Positions 33,684 to 41,937 of a DNA stretch of 64,000 bases are shown piece after piece. The position numbers and the translations under genes were made by a program. Location of the stretch: the NCBI RefSeq assembly GCF_008974225.1, contig NZ_BKZR01000012.1, positions 1 to 64,000 on the forward strand, given 5' to 3'. Source of the stretch: Weizmannia acidilactici (GTDB taxonomy: Bacteria; Bacillota; Bacilli; Bacillales; Bacillaceae_C). The notes under the pieces are model-generated. The model was given only the letters and a program-made list of their open reading frames with translations, was not told the origin of the DNA and did no database searches. The stretch's first letter is position 1. Each line of letters opens with the position of its first letter.

Positions 33684-34544
33684 TTAGCTTTTCAAATAAG
33701 GTTCAAGCATATCGATCGCTTCCTGTAGCTTCTTGGCATTTTTTAAATACATTTTTTTCGCTTCATCTGAATCCGTCTGTAATGCGAAAGATTCCAGATC
33801 AGACTGGCTTTTTTTTATCATTGACATTAATAATGGTTTTTGTTGAGACGTTGGTAATTTCAATTGATCATCATAAACATCCACGGTTAATTGCCCGTAA
33901 GAATCGACTTGGGCCATAAATACATTGTCAAGGGCTACACCAAGCTTATCCAGTTCTGTTTTTAACCATTGCCGGGTTTTGTTTGCTTCCGCAAGAGGAT
34001 CATCTAAAATTTTCCCATCCATGATAACCGTCTGGGGAACTTTTTCGTTTGCTACTTTGAGATTCAAATCTTTTGGGATTAACGGCCGGTTCTCTTTTTT
34101 CAAAAATACGCTTAGATCCCCATTTGGTTCTAATACTGCGAACTCTACGTCTGCTGCGTTAAATACATTCTTTTTCCTTAATAATGAATTTAAATCATCA
34201 ATGGTATAGTGTTCTTTTCTCAAACTATCTTCCATAATTTTTCCATCTTTAATAAAGACGACTGATTTTCCTTCCGCAAAGTCCCTGAATTTTTTGCTTT
34301 TTAAAGAAAGAACGTCAACACCATAGGTTATGCCGCAAAAAAGCACGAGTACAATTAATCCGTGGATAATATTTCCATCTACACCTGTGATTACTTCAGC
34401 AGCGACGCTTCCGATTGTAATACCTGAAATATATTCAAAAAAAGAAAGCTGGGAAATTTGTTTAGATCCCAATATTTTTGTCATTAAGAATAAAACGGCG
34501 ATAAACAAAATGGATCGTAATACAATCTCAAACCATTCAGGCAC
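33684..34544 (-). CDS. 2Duf-type protein: DUF421 membrane protein fused to a DUF1657 domain
   Basis: The N-terminal half has three transmembrane helices (about residues 5-80) and the DUF421 (YetF/YdfR-type) cytosolic domain with SVVFIKDGKI, LRKEHYTIDDL and AVLEPNGDLSVF. The last 50 residues (SQSDLESFALQTDSDEAKK, later LQEAIDMLEPYL) align with the two stand-alone DUF1657 proteins next door. A DUF421-DUF1657 fusion is the makeup of 2Duf, encoded in spoVA-2mob operons and linked to wet-heat resistance of spores. GTG 34544 follows GGGGTGATC; GTG 34553 is possible. No spoVA genes are present here. Confidence 0.82.
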   Translation of the reverse strand: MPEWFEIVLRSILFIAVLFLMTKILGSKQISQLSFFEYISGITIGSVAAEVITGVDGNIIHGLIVLVLFCGITYGVDVLSLKSKKFRDFAEGKSVVFIKDGKIMEDSLRKEHYTIDDLNSLLRKKNVFNAADVEFAVLEPNGDLSVFLKKENRPLIPKDLNLKVANEKVPQTVIMDGKILDDPLAEANKTRQWLKTELDKLGVALDNVFMAQVDSYGQLTVDVYDDQLKLPTSQQKPLLMSMIKKSQSDLESFALQTDSDEAKKMYLKNAKKLQEAIDMLEPYLKS

Positions 34545-34558
34545 ATTGATCACCCCGA

Positions 34559-34765
34559 TTAATTTGGTTTATATTGTGGTTCTTCGCGTTCCATTTGATG
34601 AATGCGGATTTGCAAGTCTTGTTTTATTTCTCCGACTAACAGCATCGCCTGATGAAAAGCTTGTTGGGCTTTTTCATCCATAGCATTTAAAGCCAGGGTT
34701 GAGAGTTGGGTCTCAATCCCCTTAACAGTCGCTAAGCTTTGCTTTACATTGGAGTATACAGTCAA
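34559..34765 (-). CDS. DUF1657 small protein, second copy
   Basis: A 68-residue helical protein of DUF1657: SNVKQSLATVKGIETQLSTLAL, ending EEPQYKPN. It shares its last residues with the neighbouring DUF1657 protein (EEPQYK). TTG 34765 follows GGGGAGG. Five bases upstream of the 2Duf gene's frame, so likely cotranscribed. DUF1657 proteins accompany spoVA-type and YetF-type genes in spore formers; the function is unknown. Confidence 0.8.
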   Translation of the reverse strand: MTVYSNVKQSLATVKGIETQLSTLALNAMDEKAQQAFHQAMLLVGEIKQDLQIRIHQMEREEPQYKPN

Positions 34766-34822
34766 TTATCCTCCCCATCCTTCCCTTGTCTTTAATTTGA
34801 TCTAAAAGTAAGTTTTTATTTG

Positions 34823-34847
34823 AAAAAGGTTGGCAAAAAAGCCAACC
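34823..34847 (-). terminator. Terminator or attenuator between the two DUF1657 genes
   Basis: GGTTGGC/GCCAACC arms around a 6-base loop, then T5 in the direction of transcription. Partial readthrough would give more of the first DUF1657 protein than of 2Duf. Confidence 0.7.
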
Positions 34848-34867
34848 CGCAACTTCAAAGGACGACA

Positions 34868-35074
34868 TTATTGTTGCTTATACTGGGGTTCTTCAGTTTG
34901 AATGGCCTGAAGACGCGGTTCTAAGCTATCAATAATTGCTTGCGTTTGTTGTGCTGCATTTTGGTAAAGTTGTTTCGCCTGTTGATTTTCAGTCTGCAAA
35001 GCAAATTGTTCAAAACTTGCCTGTGCACTTTTTAACCCTACTAAAGCTTGAGTAACTTGAGTTGCGACTGTCAT
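34868..35074 (-). CDS. DUF1657 small protein, first copy
   Basis: A 68-residue Gln-rich helical protein of DUF1657 (TQVTQALVGLKSAQASFEQF, later IIDSLEPRLQAI). It is more similar to the C-terminus of the 2Duf protein (FALQT, SLEP) than the second copy is, suggesting that the fusion arose from a gene like this. ATG 35074 follows GAGGGAT. First gene of the cassette. Confidence 0.82.
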   Translation of the reverse strand: MTVATQVTQALVGLKSAQASFEQFALQTENQQAKQLYQNAAQQTQAIIDSLEPRLQAIQTEEPQYKQQ

Positions 35075-35299
35075 TTTTGTATCCCTCTTTCGTCAAAATG
35101 ATCGCTTGCGTAATGTATTATTTCTTCATTCGTTAGCAATATATGTGGTAAAATTTGGCGTAACACAGCGATCTTTTCTCTACATCGAAACATCAGGAAT
35201 CTCAATTTTAGAAGATAGAAATTATTTTAATAACTGATGCCAATAAATTATAAAAAATGGTTATTATTCCAACAGTCTCTGATAACATTGCTTTGCATT

Positions 35300-35352
35300 A
35301 AAAAAGGGGTGCCCCCGGGTCAGCTCACTGACTTTGGGGACAGCCCTTTTTC
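35300..35352 (-). terminator. Terminator behind fadE, repeat family copy 2
   Basis: Leftward it reads GGGCTGTCCCC...GGGGGCACCCC then T6, closely matching 15891-15940 and again directly behind a gene. Confidence 0.8.
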
Positions 35353-35359
35353 TTTCATA

Positions 35360-37144
35360 TTACAGCACATAACGTTCGGCTTCGATGATTTTGTCGGCGG
35401 CTTCGCGTTTTTTCGAAATGACGTTTATCGGCGTGTGGCGCGTTAATTTGCGGAGCGCGGACAGCGTCATTTGCAATTGGTCGCCCTCCAGGCAGGCTGC
35501 AAGCGATTCTTTTGCAATTTGTTCTGACTGGTTGAACGCTTCTTGTGTGAAAATTTGCGTGTACAACAGTTTTTGTTGATGTTTGTCTACGCCTTCTTTG
35601 TTGATCGCTTTTTCTGTCCGGAGCACGCAGGACTCGGCTGCATATACATTCGAAACGAGGTCGGCCACATTGGCGAGCAGTTCCTGTTCGTTTTCGAATT
35701 TCTTACCGAAAGTTTGCAGCGCCGTTCCTGCCACAAGCAGCGCAATTTTTTTCATGTTCCTGACCAAATATTTTTCCTGTTCAAGCGGCTCATCGCCCAC
35801 CTGGTCCGGCATCATCATCATCAATTCTTCCTGCAGGCTTTGCGCTTTCTCGAGAAGTGGCAGTTCCCCTCTGAAAGCTTTTTTCACATACGTACCCGGC
35901 ACGATCAGGCGGTTGATTTCGTTCGTTCCTTCAAAAATCCGGTTGATGCGGGAGTCGCGATAAGCCCTCGATACTTCGTATTCATCCATGAATCCGTATC
36001 CGCCGTGGATTTGCACTGCTTCGTCGACAATATAGTCAAGCACTTCGGATGCAAAGAATTTGTTCAGCGAGCATTCAATCGCGTATTCTGCGATCGCATT
36101 GGCCACCGCGCGCCCGTCTTTTTCTTCTTCCGGCGTAAAGTGGCTCATTCTTTCATCGAACAATCCGACTGTGCGGTATACAGAGCTTTCGGCTGCATAC
36201 AATTTCGAAGCCATCGTGCCGAATTTTTCTTTCGTCAGGTTAAACTGGGAAATCGGCGTTTTGAACTGCTGGCGGCCGTTCGCATATTTTACGGCAATTT
36301 CCAATACATATTTGCTGGATCCGACTGCGCCGAGCCCTAATTTATAACGGCCGATATTTAAAATGTTGAACGCGATCTTATGCCCTTTGCCGATTTCGCC
36401 GAGCACATTTTCCACCGGAACCTGCACGTCCTCAAGAATAAGGGTTCTCGTGGAAGACGATTTGATCCCCATTTTCTTTTCTTCCGCACCGGTCGAAACG
36501 CCCGGGAAAGTGCGTTCCACGATAAAGGCCGTGAATTTGTCGCCGTCCACCTGCGCATAAACGGTGAAGACATCTGCAAATCCCGCGTTCGTGATCCATT
36601 GTTTTTCCCCATTTAAAATATAGTGGGTACCGGCTTCGTTTAATCTCGCCGTCGTTTTGGCGCTGCGTGCATCCGATCCGGAGCTTGGCTCAGTTAAGGC
36701 ATAGGCGGCAATCCATTCTCCCGTTGCCAGTTTCGGCAAATATTTTTTCTTTTGTTCTTCGTTTCCAAATAAAACGATCGGAAGCGACCCGATGCCGACA
36801 TGGGCGCCGTGGGAAATTGCAAATCCGCCGGCCTTGGCGATTTTTTCGGAAATCAAAGCGGAGCTCACTTTATCAAGGGCAAGGCCGCCGTATTCTTCCG
36901 GGACATCGGCGCTTAAAAGCCCGAGTTCGCCGGCTTTTTTCAATAATTTGACGGAACGGTCGAATTCATGGTTTTCCAAGTATTCCACTTGCGGTATGAC
37001 TTCATTGTTCGTGTAGTCTTCCGCCGTTTTGGCAATCATTTTTTGTTCTTCGGAAAGTTCTTCGAGCGTAAACACTTGTTCCGGTGTAATGTCGTCGATT
37101 AAGAAACTGCCGCCTTTTACAAATTCTTCAGTTTGGTTTGCCAT
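35360..37144 (-). CDS. fadE: Acyl-CoA dehydrogenase FadE
   Basis: FAD enzyme for the first step of beta-oxidation. The 594-residue length matches the long Bacillus FadE (YusJ). Signature regions: YALTEPSSGSDARS (FAD/substrate), QWITNAGFADVFTVYA, and QIHGGYGFMDEYEVSRAYRDSRINRIFEGTNEI (cited in part: IHGGYGFMDEYEV), plus a C-terminal helical extension from about residue 410. ATG 37144 follows AGGAGG. Third gene of fadN-fadA-fadE. Confidence 0.95.
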   Translation of the reverse strand: MANQTEEFVKGGSFLIDDITPEQVFTLEELSEEQKMIAKTAEDYTNNEVIPQVEYLENHEFDRSVKLLKKAGELGLLSADVPEEYGGLALDKVSSALISEKIAKAGGFAISHGAHVGIGSLPIVLFGNEEQKKKYLPKLATGEWIAAYALTEPSSGSDARSAKTTARLNEAGTHYILNGEKQWITNAGFADVFTVYAQVDGDKFTAFIVERTFPGVSTGAEEKKMGIKSSSTRTLILEDVQVPVENVLGEIGKGHKIAFNILNIGRYKLGLGAVGSSKYVLEIAVKYANGRQQFKTPISQFNLTKEKFGTMASKLYAAESSVYRTVGLFDERMSHFTPEEEKDGRAVANAIAEYAIECSLNKFFASEVLDYIVDEAVQIHGGYGFMDEYEVSRAYRDSRINRIFEGTNEINRLIVPGTYVKKAFRGELPLLEKAQSLQEELMMMMPDQVGDEPLEQEKYLVRNMKKIALLVAGTALQTFGKKFENEQELLANVADLVSNVYAAESCVLRTEKAINKEGVDKHQQKLLYTQIFTQEAFNQSEQIAKESLAACLEGDQLQMTLSALRKLTRHTPINVISKKREAADKIIEAERYVL

Positions 37145-37243
37145 TTCAAATTCCTCCCTTTTCGTATTTCAAATTCGAATGCGGGATGCGGCTCCGGCCC
37201 CTTCAAGGGATCAAACTTGCCGAAAGTTTCCGGACCGCCCCTT

Positions 37244-38422
37244 TTATGAAACGAGTTCAAACACGCCGGCTGCGCCCATGCCGCCGCCAATACACATCGT
37301 GACGACGCCGAACTGCACATTTCTCCGCTTCATTTCATGCGCAAGTGAGAGGGTTAATTTTGCGCCTGTGCAGCCGAGCGGGTGGCCAAGGGCAATAGCG
37401 CCGCCGTTGACATTGACAATATCTTCGTCAAGGCCGAGCTGGCGGATGACCTGGATCGACTGTGAAGCGAATGCTTCGTTTAATTCAAACAGCCCGATAT
37501 CCTCAAGGTTTAAACCTGCCAGTTTCAAAGCTTTCGGTACGGCTTCCACCGGGCCGATTCCCATGATTTCAGGGCGGACACCTGCAACCGCAAATGAGCG
37601 AAATTTCAGAAGTGGCTTCAGGCCAAGGGATTCGGCTTTTTCTTTATCCATTAGCATGACCGCGGCGGCGCCGTCGCTTGTTTGCGACGAGTTGCCGGCC
37701 GTAACGGTGCCGTTTACCGAAAATGCCGGACGCAGTTTTGCGAGCGTTTCCAAGTTTGTATCCGGACGGACGCCTTCATCCTGCGAAAATACAACCTTTT
37801 TTTCAATGAGTTCGTTATCGTCGTTCACCGTACGGATCGTGACATCGACCGGGACGATTTCCTCATTAAATTTGCCTTCCGCAATGGCTCTCGCCGCTTT
37901 TTGGTGGCTACGCACGCTGAACGCATCCTGGTCTTCGCGGCTGACGCCGAATCGTTTCGCGACTTCTTCAGCCGTATGCCCCATACTCATATAATATTCC
38001 GGCGCCGTTTCCGCGAGCCTCACATTCGGGCGGACAACATGCCCCATCATCGGGACAAGGCTCATCGATTCCGCCCCGCCGGCGATAACCGTATCGGAAT
38101 GGCCGAGCATAATCCTTTCCGCGCCGTAAGCGATCGCCTGCAGCCCGGATGAGCAGTAGCGGTTAATCGTGATTGCCGGCACCGTTTCCGCGAGCCCCGC
38201 CAAAACCCCGATATTGCGCGCCATGTTCATGCCTTGCTCCGCTTCCGGCATGGCGCAGCCGATAATCAAATCATCAATATTCCCTTCATAGTTGCCGGCG
38301 CGTTTTAACGTTTCTTTTACGACCAACGCGCCCAAATCGTCCGGCCTGACTGTTGCCAGCGTCCCTTTTTTTGCTTTGCCGACCGGCGTTCTCGCACCTG
38401 CCACAATGACAGCTTCCCTCAT
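37244..38422 (-). CDS. fadA: 3-ketoacyl-CoA thiolase FadA
   Basis: Last step of beta-oxidation, releasing acetyl-CoA. Catalytic Cys in NRYCSSGLQAIA (about residue 91), His in GGAIALGHPLGCTGA, and second Cys in CIGGGMGAAG. Length 392. ATG 38422 follows AGAGGGG. Forty-four bases after fadN and 99 before fadE, same strand. Confidence 0.96.
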   Translation of the reverse strand: MREAVIVAGARTPVGKAKKGTLATVRPDDLGALVVKETLKRAGNYEGNIDDLIIGCAMPEAEQGMNMARNIGVLAGLAETVPAITINRYCSSGLQAIAYGAERIMLGHSDTVIAGGAESMSLVPMMGHVVRPNVRLAETAPEYYMSMGHTAEEVAKRFGVSREDQDAFSVRSHQKAARAIAEGKFNEEIVPVDVTIRTVNDDNELIEKKVVFSQDEGVRPDTNLETLAKLRPAFSVNGTVTAGNSSQTSDGAAAVMLMDKEKAESLGLKPLLKFRSFAVAGVRPEIMGIGPVEAVPKALKLAGLNLEDIGLFELNEAFASQSIQVIRQLGLDEDIVNVNGGAIALGHPLGCTGAKLTLSLAHEMKRRNVQFGVVTMCIGGGMGAAGVFELVS

Positions 38423-38466
38423 CGATTTCCCCTCTTTCCGTGTTTTTGCCAAAAAATTAGTTAAAA

Positions 38467-40851
38467 TTAGTTTCTTAACGGTTTTCCTTTTAGCAGCATG
38501 TGCTGCATCCGCTGCTGTGTTTTCGGCTGGGCGATCAAGCTTAAGAAGGCTTCCCTTTCCAAATCCAGCAAGTATTGTTCATCTACTTTTGTCCCAAATG
38601 GCACTTTCCCGCCCGAAAGCACGTATGCAATCTTTTTCGCGATCTCCAAATCGTATTCAGAAATATAACCGGACAGATACATCTGCTGCGCCCCAAGCAA
38701 AAGCGCCGCATAACCTGTTTCCCCGACGACCGGGATTTTTTCGCGGACAGGCGGTCTGTAACCGGATTCAACCAAATGCAGCACCGCCCGTTTTGCATCG
38801 TAGATCAGGTGGTCCGGATTGGAACTGATGCCGTCCGTCTGATCGAGGAAGCCGTTTTCGCGCGCTTCTTCGGCGGATGTGGACACTTTTGCCGTCGCGA
38901 TCGTTTCAAAGACTCTGTTGGCAACATTTTGCAGGTCAAACTGCACACCTTTCGGGATATTTTTCAAGTGCTTCATGTACAGCTCTTTATTGCCGCCTCC
39001 GCCCGGAAGCAGCCCGACCCCGGTTTCCACAAGGCCCATATACGTTTCACTTGCCGCCTGGATGTGCGCCGTGTGCAGACAAACTTCAGCACCCCCGCCG
39101 AGCGCCATCTGGAACGGCGCGGCGACAACCGGCTTCCGGCTGTATTTGATTTTCATCATCGTATTTTGGAACTGGCGGACGACCATATCGAGTTCAAAAA
39201 TGTTGTCATCCTGCGCTTCCATAAGCATTAACGCCAGGTTCGCCCCGACGCAGAAGTTTTTGCCCTGGTTGCCGATGACAAGCCCTTTGTAATTTTTCTC
39301 CACTTCATCTATCGCAAAATTGATCATTTGCAAAATATCGAGCCCGATGGCATTGCTTTTCGAATGGAATTCAAGCAGGAGCACCCCGTCGCCGATATCA
39401 ATCAGGCTGGCGCCGGCATTTTCTTTGATGGTTTTACCTTGTTTTTTCAAAGCTTTCAGGCTGATTTCTTTCGGGTTCGTTTCCACGGCTTTGTATTCGC
39501 CGTTATCGTAATAGAAAACAACGCCGTTTTCTTCTTTGTAAAAAGAGGTAAAGCCTTTATCGAGCATTTCTTTTACCCAGCCCGGCACCCGGATGCCGTC
39601 CAGCTCCATTTTCTGCACGGATTTTCCAACGCCAATCGCATCCCATGTTTCAAACGGCCCGTAGCTCCAGCCGAACCCCCATTTCATCGCCCGGTCGATC
39701 GAAACGATATCATCGGCAATGGTGCCGGTCAGTTCCGCCGTATAAGCGAGACACGGGGCGAGGATGTTCCAGAGCAGCCGGCCGGCGCGGTCATCTGCGT
39801 AGATGATGGTTTTTATTTTATTGGCAGCGCCTTTTACCTGCTGGGCCGCTTTTAAAGAAGCCGCTTTCATTTTTGTGCGCTCTCCGTATTCCATTGTTTC
39901 AGGATCCAGTTCATAAATGTCTTTGCCTTTTTTCACATAAAAGCCCTGACCGGTTTTGCTGCCGAGCCATCCTTTTTCAACGAGTTTGTGCATAAAATCC
40001 GGTACTTTAAAGATTTCTTTTTCTTCACCGCCGACTTTTTCATATACGTTTTTTGCAACATGGACAAACGTATCGATGCCGACGACATCAAGCGTCCTGA
40101 ACGTCGCGCTTTTCGGGCGCCCGATAACCGGGCCCGTAATGGAATCGACTTCCCCGATCGTATAACCACCTTTTATCATTTCGCGGACAGTGACAAGCAG
40201 GCCATATGTGCCGATGCGGTTGCCGATAAAGTTTGGCGTATCCTTTGCGATGACGACGCCTTTTCCGAGCACGTCTTCACCAAACTGTTTCATAAAAGCA
40301 ACGACTTCCGGATCGGTATCGGCCGTCGGAATCACTTCCAGCAGTTTCAAATAGCGCGGCGGGTTGAAAAAGTGGGTGCCGAGGAAATGCTTTTTAAAAT
40401 CTTCGCTCCTCCCTTCCGCCATTGCTTCGATCGAAATTCCGGACGTGTTCGAGCTCACGATCGTGCCCGGCCGGCGGTATTGGTCGACTTTTTCAAACAC
40501 GGATTTTTTAATGTCCAAACGTTCCACAACCACTTCGATGATCCAATCCGCTTCTTTTAAACGGCCGATATCATCTTCCAAATTCCCCGCTTCGATCAAA
40601 GACAGGCTTTTTTTTGAAGTGAGCGGGGCCGGTTTCTGCTTCAGCAGTTTTTTGAGCGCGGTTAGGCTGAAGCGGTTCCTGACATCTTTGTCTTCCAATG
40701 TTAACCCCTTTGTTTTCTCCTCTTCTGTCAGACCGTTCGGGACGATATCCAGCAAAAGTGTTGGGATCCCGATGTTTGCCAGATGTGCGGCAATTCCAGA
40801 TCCCATTACGCCGGAACCGAGAACGGCCGCTTTTTTAATGTTATACCGCAT
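38467..40851 (-). CDS. fadN: 3-hydroxyacyl-CoA dehydrogenase/enoyl-CoA hydratase FadN
   Basis: Bifunctional beta-oxidation enzyme (794 residues). An N-terminal NAD fold (AAVLGSGVMGSGIAAHLA), dehydrogenase motif LGTHFFNPPRYLKLLEVIP, and a C-terminal crotonase domain from about residue 450 with GKNFCVGANLA and GLVETGVGLLPGGGG. The domain order, dehydrogenase first, is the FadN form. ATG 40851 follows AAAGGGG. A FadR box lies just upstream. Confidence 0.96.
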   Translation of the reverse strand: MRYNIKKAAVLGSGVMGSGIAAHLANIGIPTLLLDIVPNGLTEEEKTKGLTLEDKDVRNRFSLTALKKLLKQKPAPLTSKKSLSLIEAGNLEDDIGRLKEADWIIEVVVERLDIKKSVFEKVDQYRRPGTIVSSNTSGISIEAMAEGRSEDFKKHFLGTHFFNPPRYLKLLEVIPTADTDPEVVAFMKQFGEDVLGKGVVIAKDTPNFIGNRIGTYGLLVTVREMIKGGYTIGEVDSITGPVIGRPKSATFRTLDVVGIDTFVHVAKNVYEKVGGEEKEIFKVPDFMHKLVEKGWLGSKTGQGFYVKKGKDIYELDPETMEYGERTKMKAASLKAAQQVKGAANKIKTIIYADDRAGRLLWNILAPCLAYTAELTGTIADDIVSIDRAMKWGFGWSYGPFETWDAIGVGKSVQKMELDGIRVPGWVKEMLDKGFTSFYKEENGVVFYYDNGEYKAVETNPKEISLKALKKQGKTIKENAGASLIDIGDGVLLLEFHSKSNAIGLDILQMINFAIDEVEKNYKGLVIGNQGKNFCVGANLALMLMEAQDDNIFELDMVVRQFQNTMMKIKYSRKPVVAAPFQMALGGGAEVCLHTAHIQAASETYMGLVETGVGLLPGGGGNKELYMKHLKNIPKGVQFDLQNVANRVFETIATAKVSTSAEEARENGFLDQTDGISSNPDHLIYDAKRAVLHLVESGYRPPVREKIPVVGETGYAALLLGAQQMYLSGYISEYDLEIAKKIAYVLSGGKVPFGTKVDEQYLLDLEREAFLSLIAQPKTQQRMQHMLLKGKPLRN

Positions 40852-40876
40852 AATGCATCCCCTTTCGACAATCGTT

Positions 40877-40894
40877 TGAATGAATACTCATTCA
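40877..40894. promoter_or_regulatory. FadR operator of the fadNAE operon
   Basis: TGAATGAATACTCATTCA, the known Bacillus FadR (YsiA) site pattern. It overlaps a leftward TATAAT (40899-40894), so bound FadR would block the promoter until acyl-CoA releases it. Confidence 0.85.
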
Positions 40895-41062
40895 TTATAC
40901 TTTTTAAAAAAATAACGCTTTCAGCTTTTCTAATAATAATATATACGAATTTTTCCGTCCTATCAATCACTTATTCTCAAAAAATGACCATTTTTTAAAA
41001 TTTTTTATGTTCCGCGCCGATTTGGACAAGATAAACCCGCAAGCCGATGAGGAGGTGGAAAC

Positions 41063-41194
41063 ATGGCAAAATTAAAGAAAAACCCATCTAAAGCAGGCGT
41101 CAGTGCAGCAAGCGTAAAAGGCAACGCCGGACCGACAATCAAAGCGGACGGCGGTGGTAAAGTGAACAGCCAGAACAACCAGTACAAAAAATAG
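41063..41194 (+). CDS. yuzL: YuzL family small protein
   Basis: Forty-three residues, Lys/Gly/Asn-rich, starting MAKLKKNPSKAGVSAASVKG and ending NSQNNQYKK, the pattern of the YuzL family found beside fadN in Bacillus. ATG 41063 follows GAGGAGGTG. Probably a small spore-associated or stress protein; function unknown. Divergent from fadN. Confidence 0.88.
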   Translation: MAKLKKNPSKAGVSAASVKGNAGPTIKADGGGKVNSQNNQYKK

Positions 41195-41267
41195 CAGCCC
41201 TGCCCTGCATAAGATGCGCTACTCTTTCAAACAATAGGAAAAGACATGTAATAAAGGAGGAACAATC

Positions 41268-41525
41268 ATGCAACAGCAGCCTTTTTCACAGCAGCAAAAC
41301 GCGCAAATGAATTACAGCGCTCCACCACAGGTAATGTCGACAAAAGATTTGGCATATGTGAATGATATGCTGGCATGGAATCTGCTTGCAATGAAAAAAG
41401 CGCATGATGCCGCCATGCGCTGCCGGGACATTGAATTAAAAACGGTTTTTGAAGCGTGCGGGCAAATGCACCAGCGCCATTACCTGCAGATCATGGGGCA
41501 TTTGAACAACCACCTGCAGCAGTAA
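41268..41525 (+). CDS. Small CotF-like spore coat protein
   Basis: An 85-residue protein with a Gln-rich head and a helical part (STKDLAYVNDMLAWNLLAMKKAHDAA) as in the CotF/YusN coat families. ATG 41268 follows AAAGGAGGA. It is the first of two related genes after yuzL; B. subtilis has yusN in this spot. Confidence 0.75.
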   Translation: MQQQPFSQQQNAQMNYSAPPQVMSTKDLAYVNDMLAWNLLAMKKAHDAAMRCRDIELKTVFEACGQMHQRHYLQIMGHLNNHLQQ

Positions 41526-41563
41526 CAGGCGGCCCTTAATCCACTAGATGAGGAGGCATGAAG

Positions 41564-41899
41564 ATGGACAACCAGCAAAAAATTCAAAACCCGAAAACGC
41601 AGGTCCCCGAAACGCCGGAGATGAACGACCGCGACCTCGCTAATGACCTGCTTTCCATGGAAAAATACATGACGGCTTCCTATAATACGGCAATGAATGA
41701 AGCGAGTCACGAAGCGCTGTACCGCGATCTCCTTTCCATTTTCACGGAAACACAAAACCAGCAGCGCAAACTGTACGAATTGATGTTCAAAAGAGGATGG
41801 TATAGTCTTGAAGCGGCGGAGCAGCAGAAACTGCAGCAATCTTACCAGCAGCATCAGGGCTACGCGTCGCAGTTCCCGTACGGAGGCCAGGTGCAGTGA
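41564..41899 (+). CDS. CotF-domain spore coat protein
   Basis: A 111-residue protein with the CotF-type segment NDRDLANDLLSMEKYMTASY and LYRDLLSIFTETQNQQRKLYELMF, then a Gln/Tyr-rich tail. ATG 41564 is seven bases after GAGGAGG; ATG 41558 is too close. Same operon as the 85-residue gene, followed by a strong terminator. Confidence 0.85.
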   Translation: MDNQQKIQNPKTQVPETPEMNDRDLANDLLSMEKYMTASYNTAMNEASHEALYRDLLSIFTETQNQQRKLYELMFKRGWYSLEAAEQQKLQQSYQQHQGYASQFPYGGQVQ

Positions 41900-41901
41900 T
41901 C

Positions 41902-41937
41902 AAAAGCAGGCGGGGCCATAAGCCCCGCCTGCTTTTT
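41902..41937. terminator. Bidirectional terminator between coat gene and rodA-like gene
   Basis: AGCAGGCGGGGC/GCCCCGCCTGCT perfect 12-bp arms with A and T runs outside. Confidence 0.92.
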
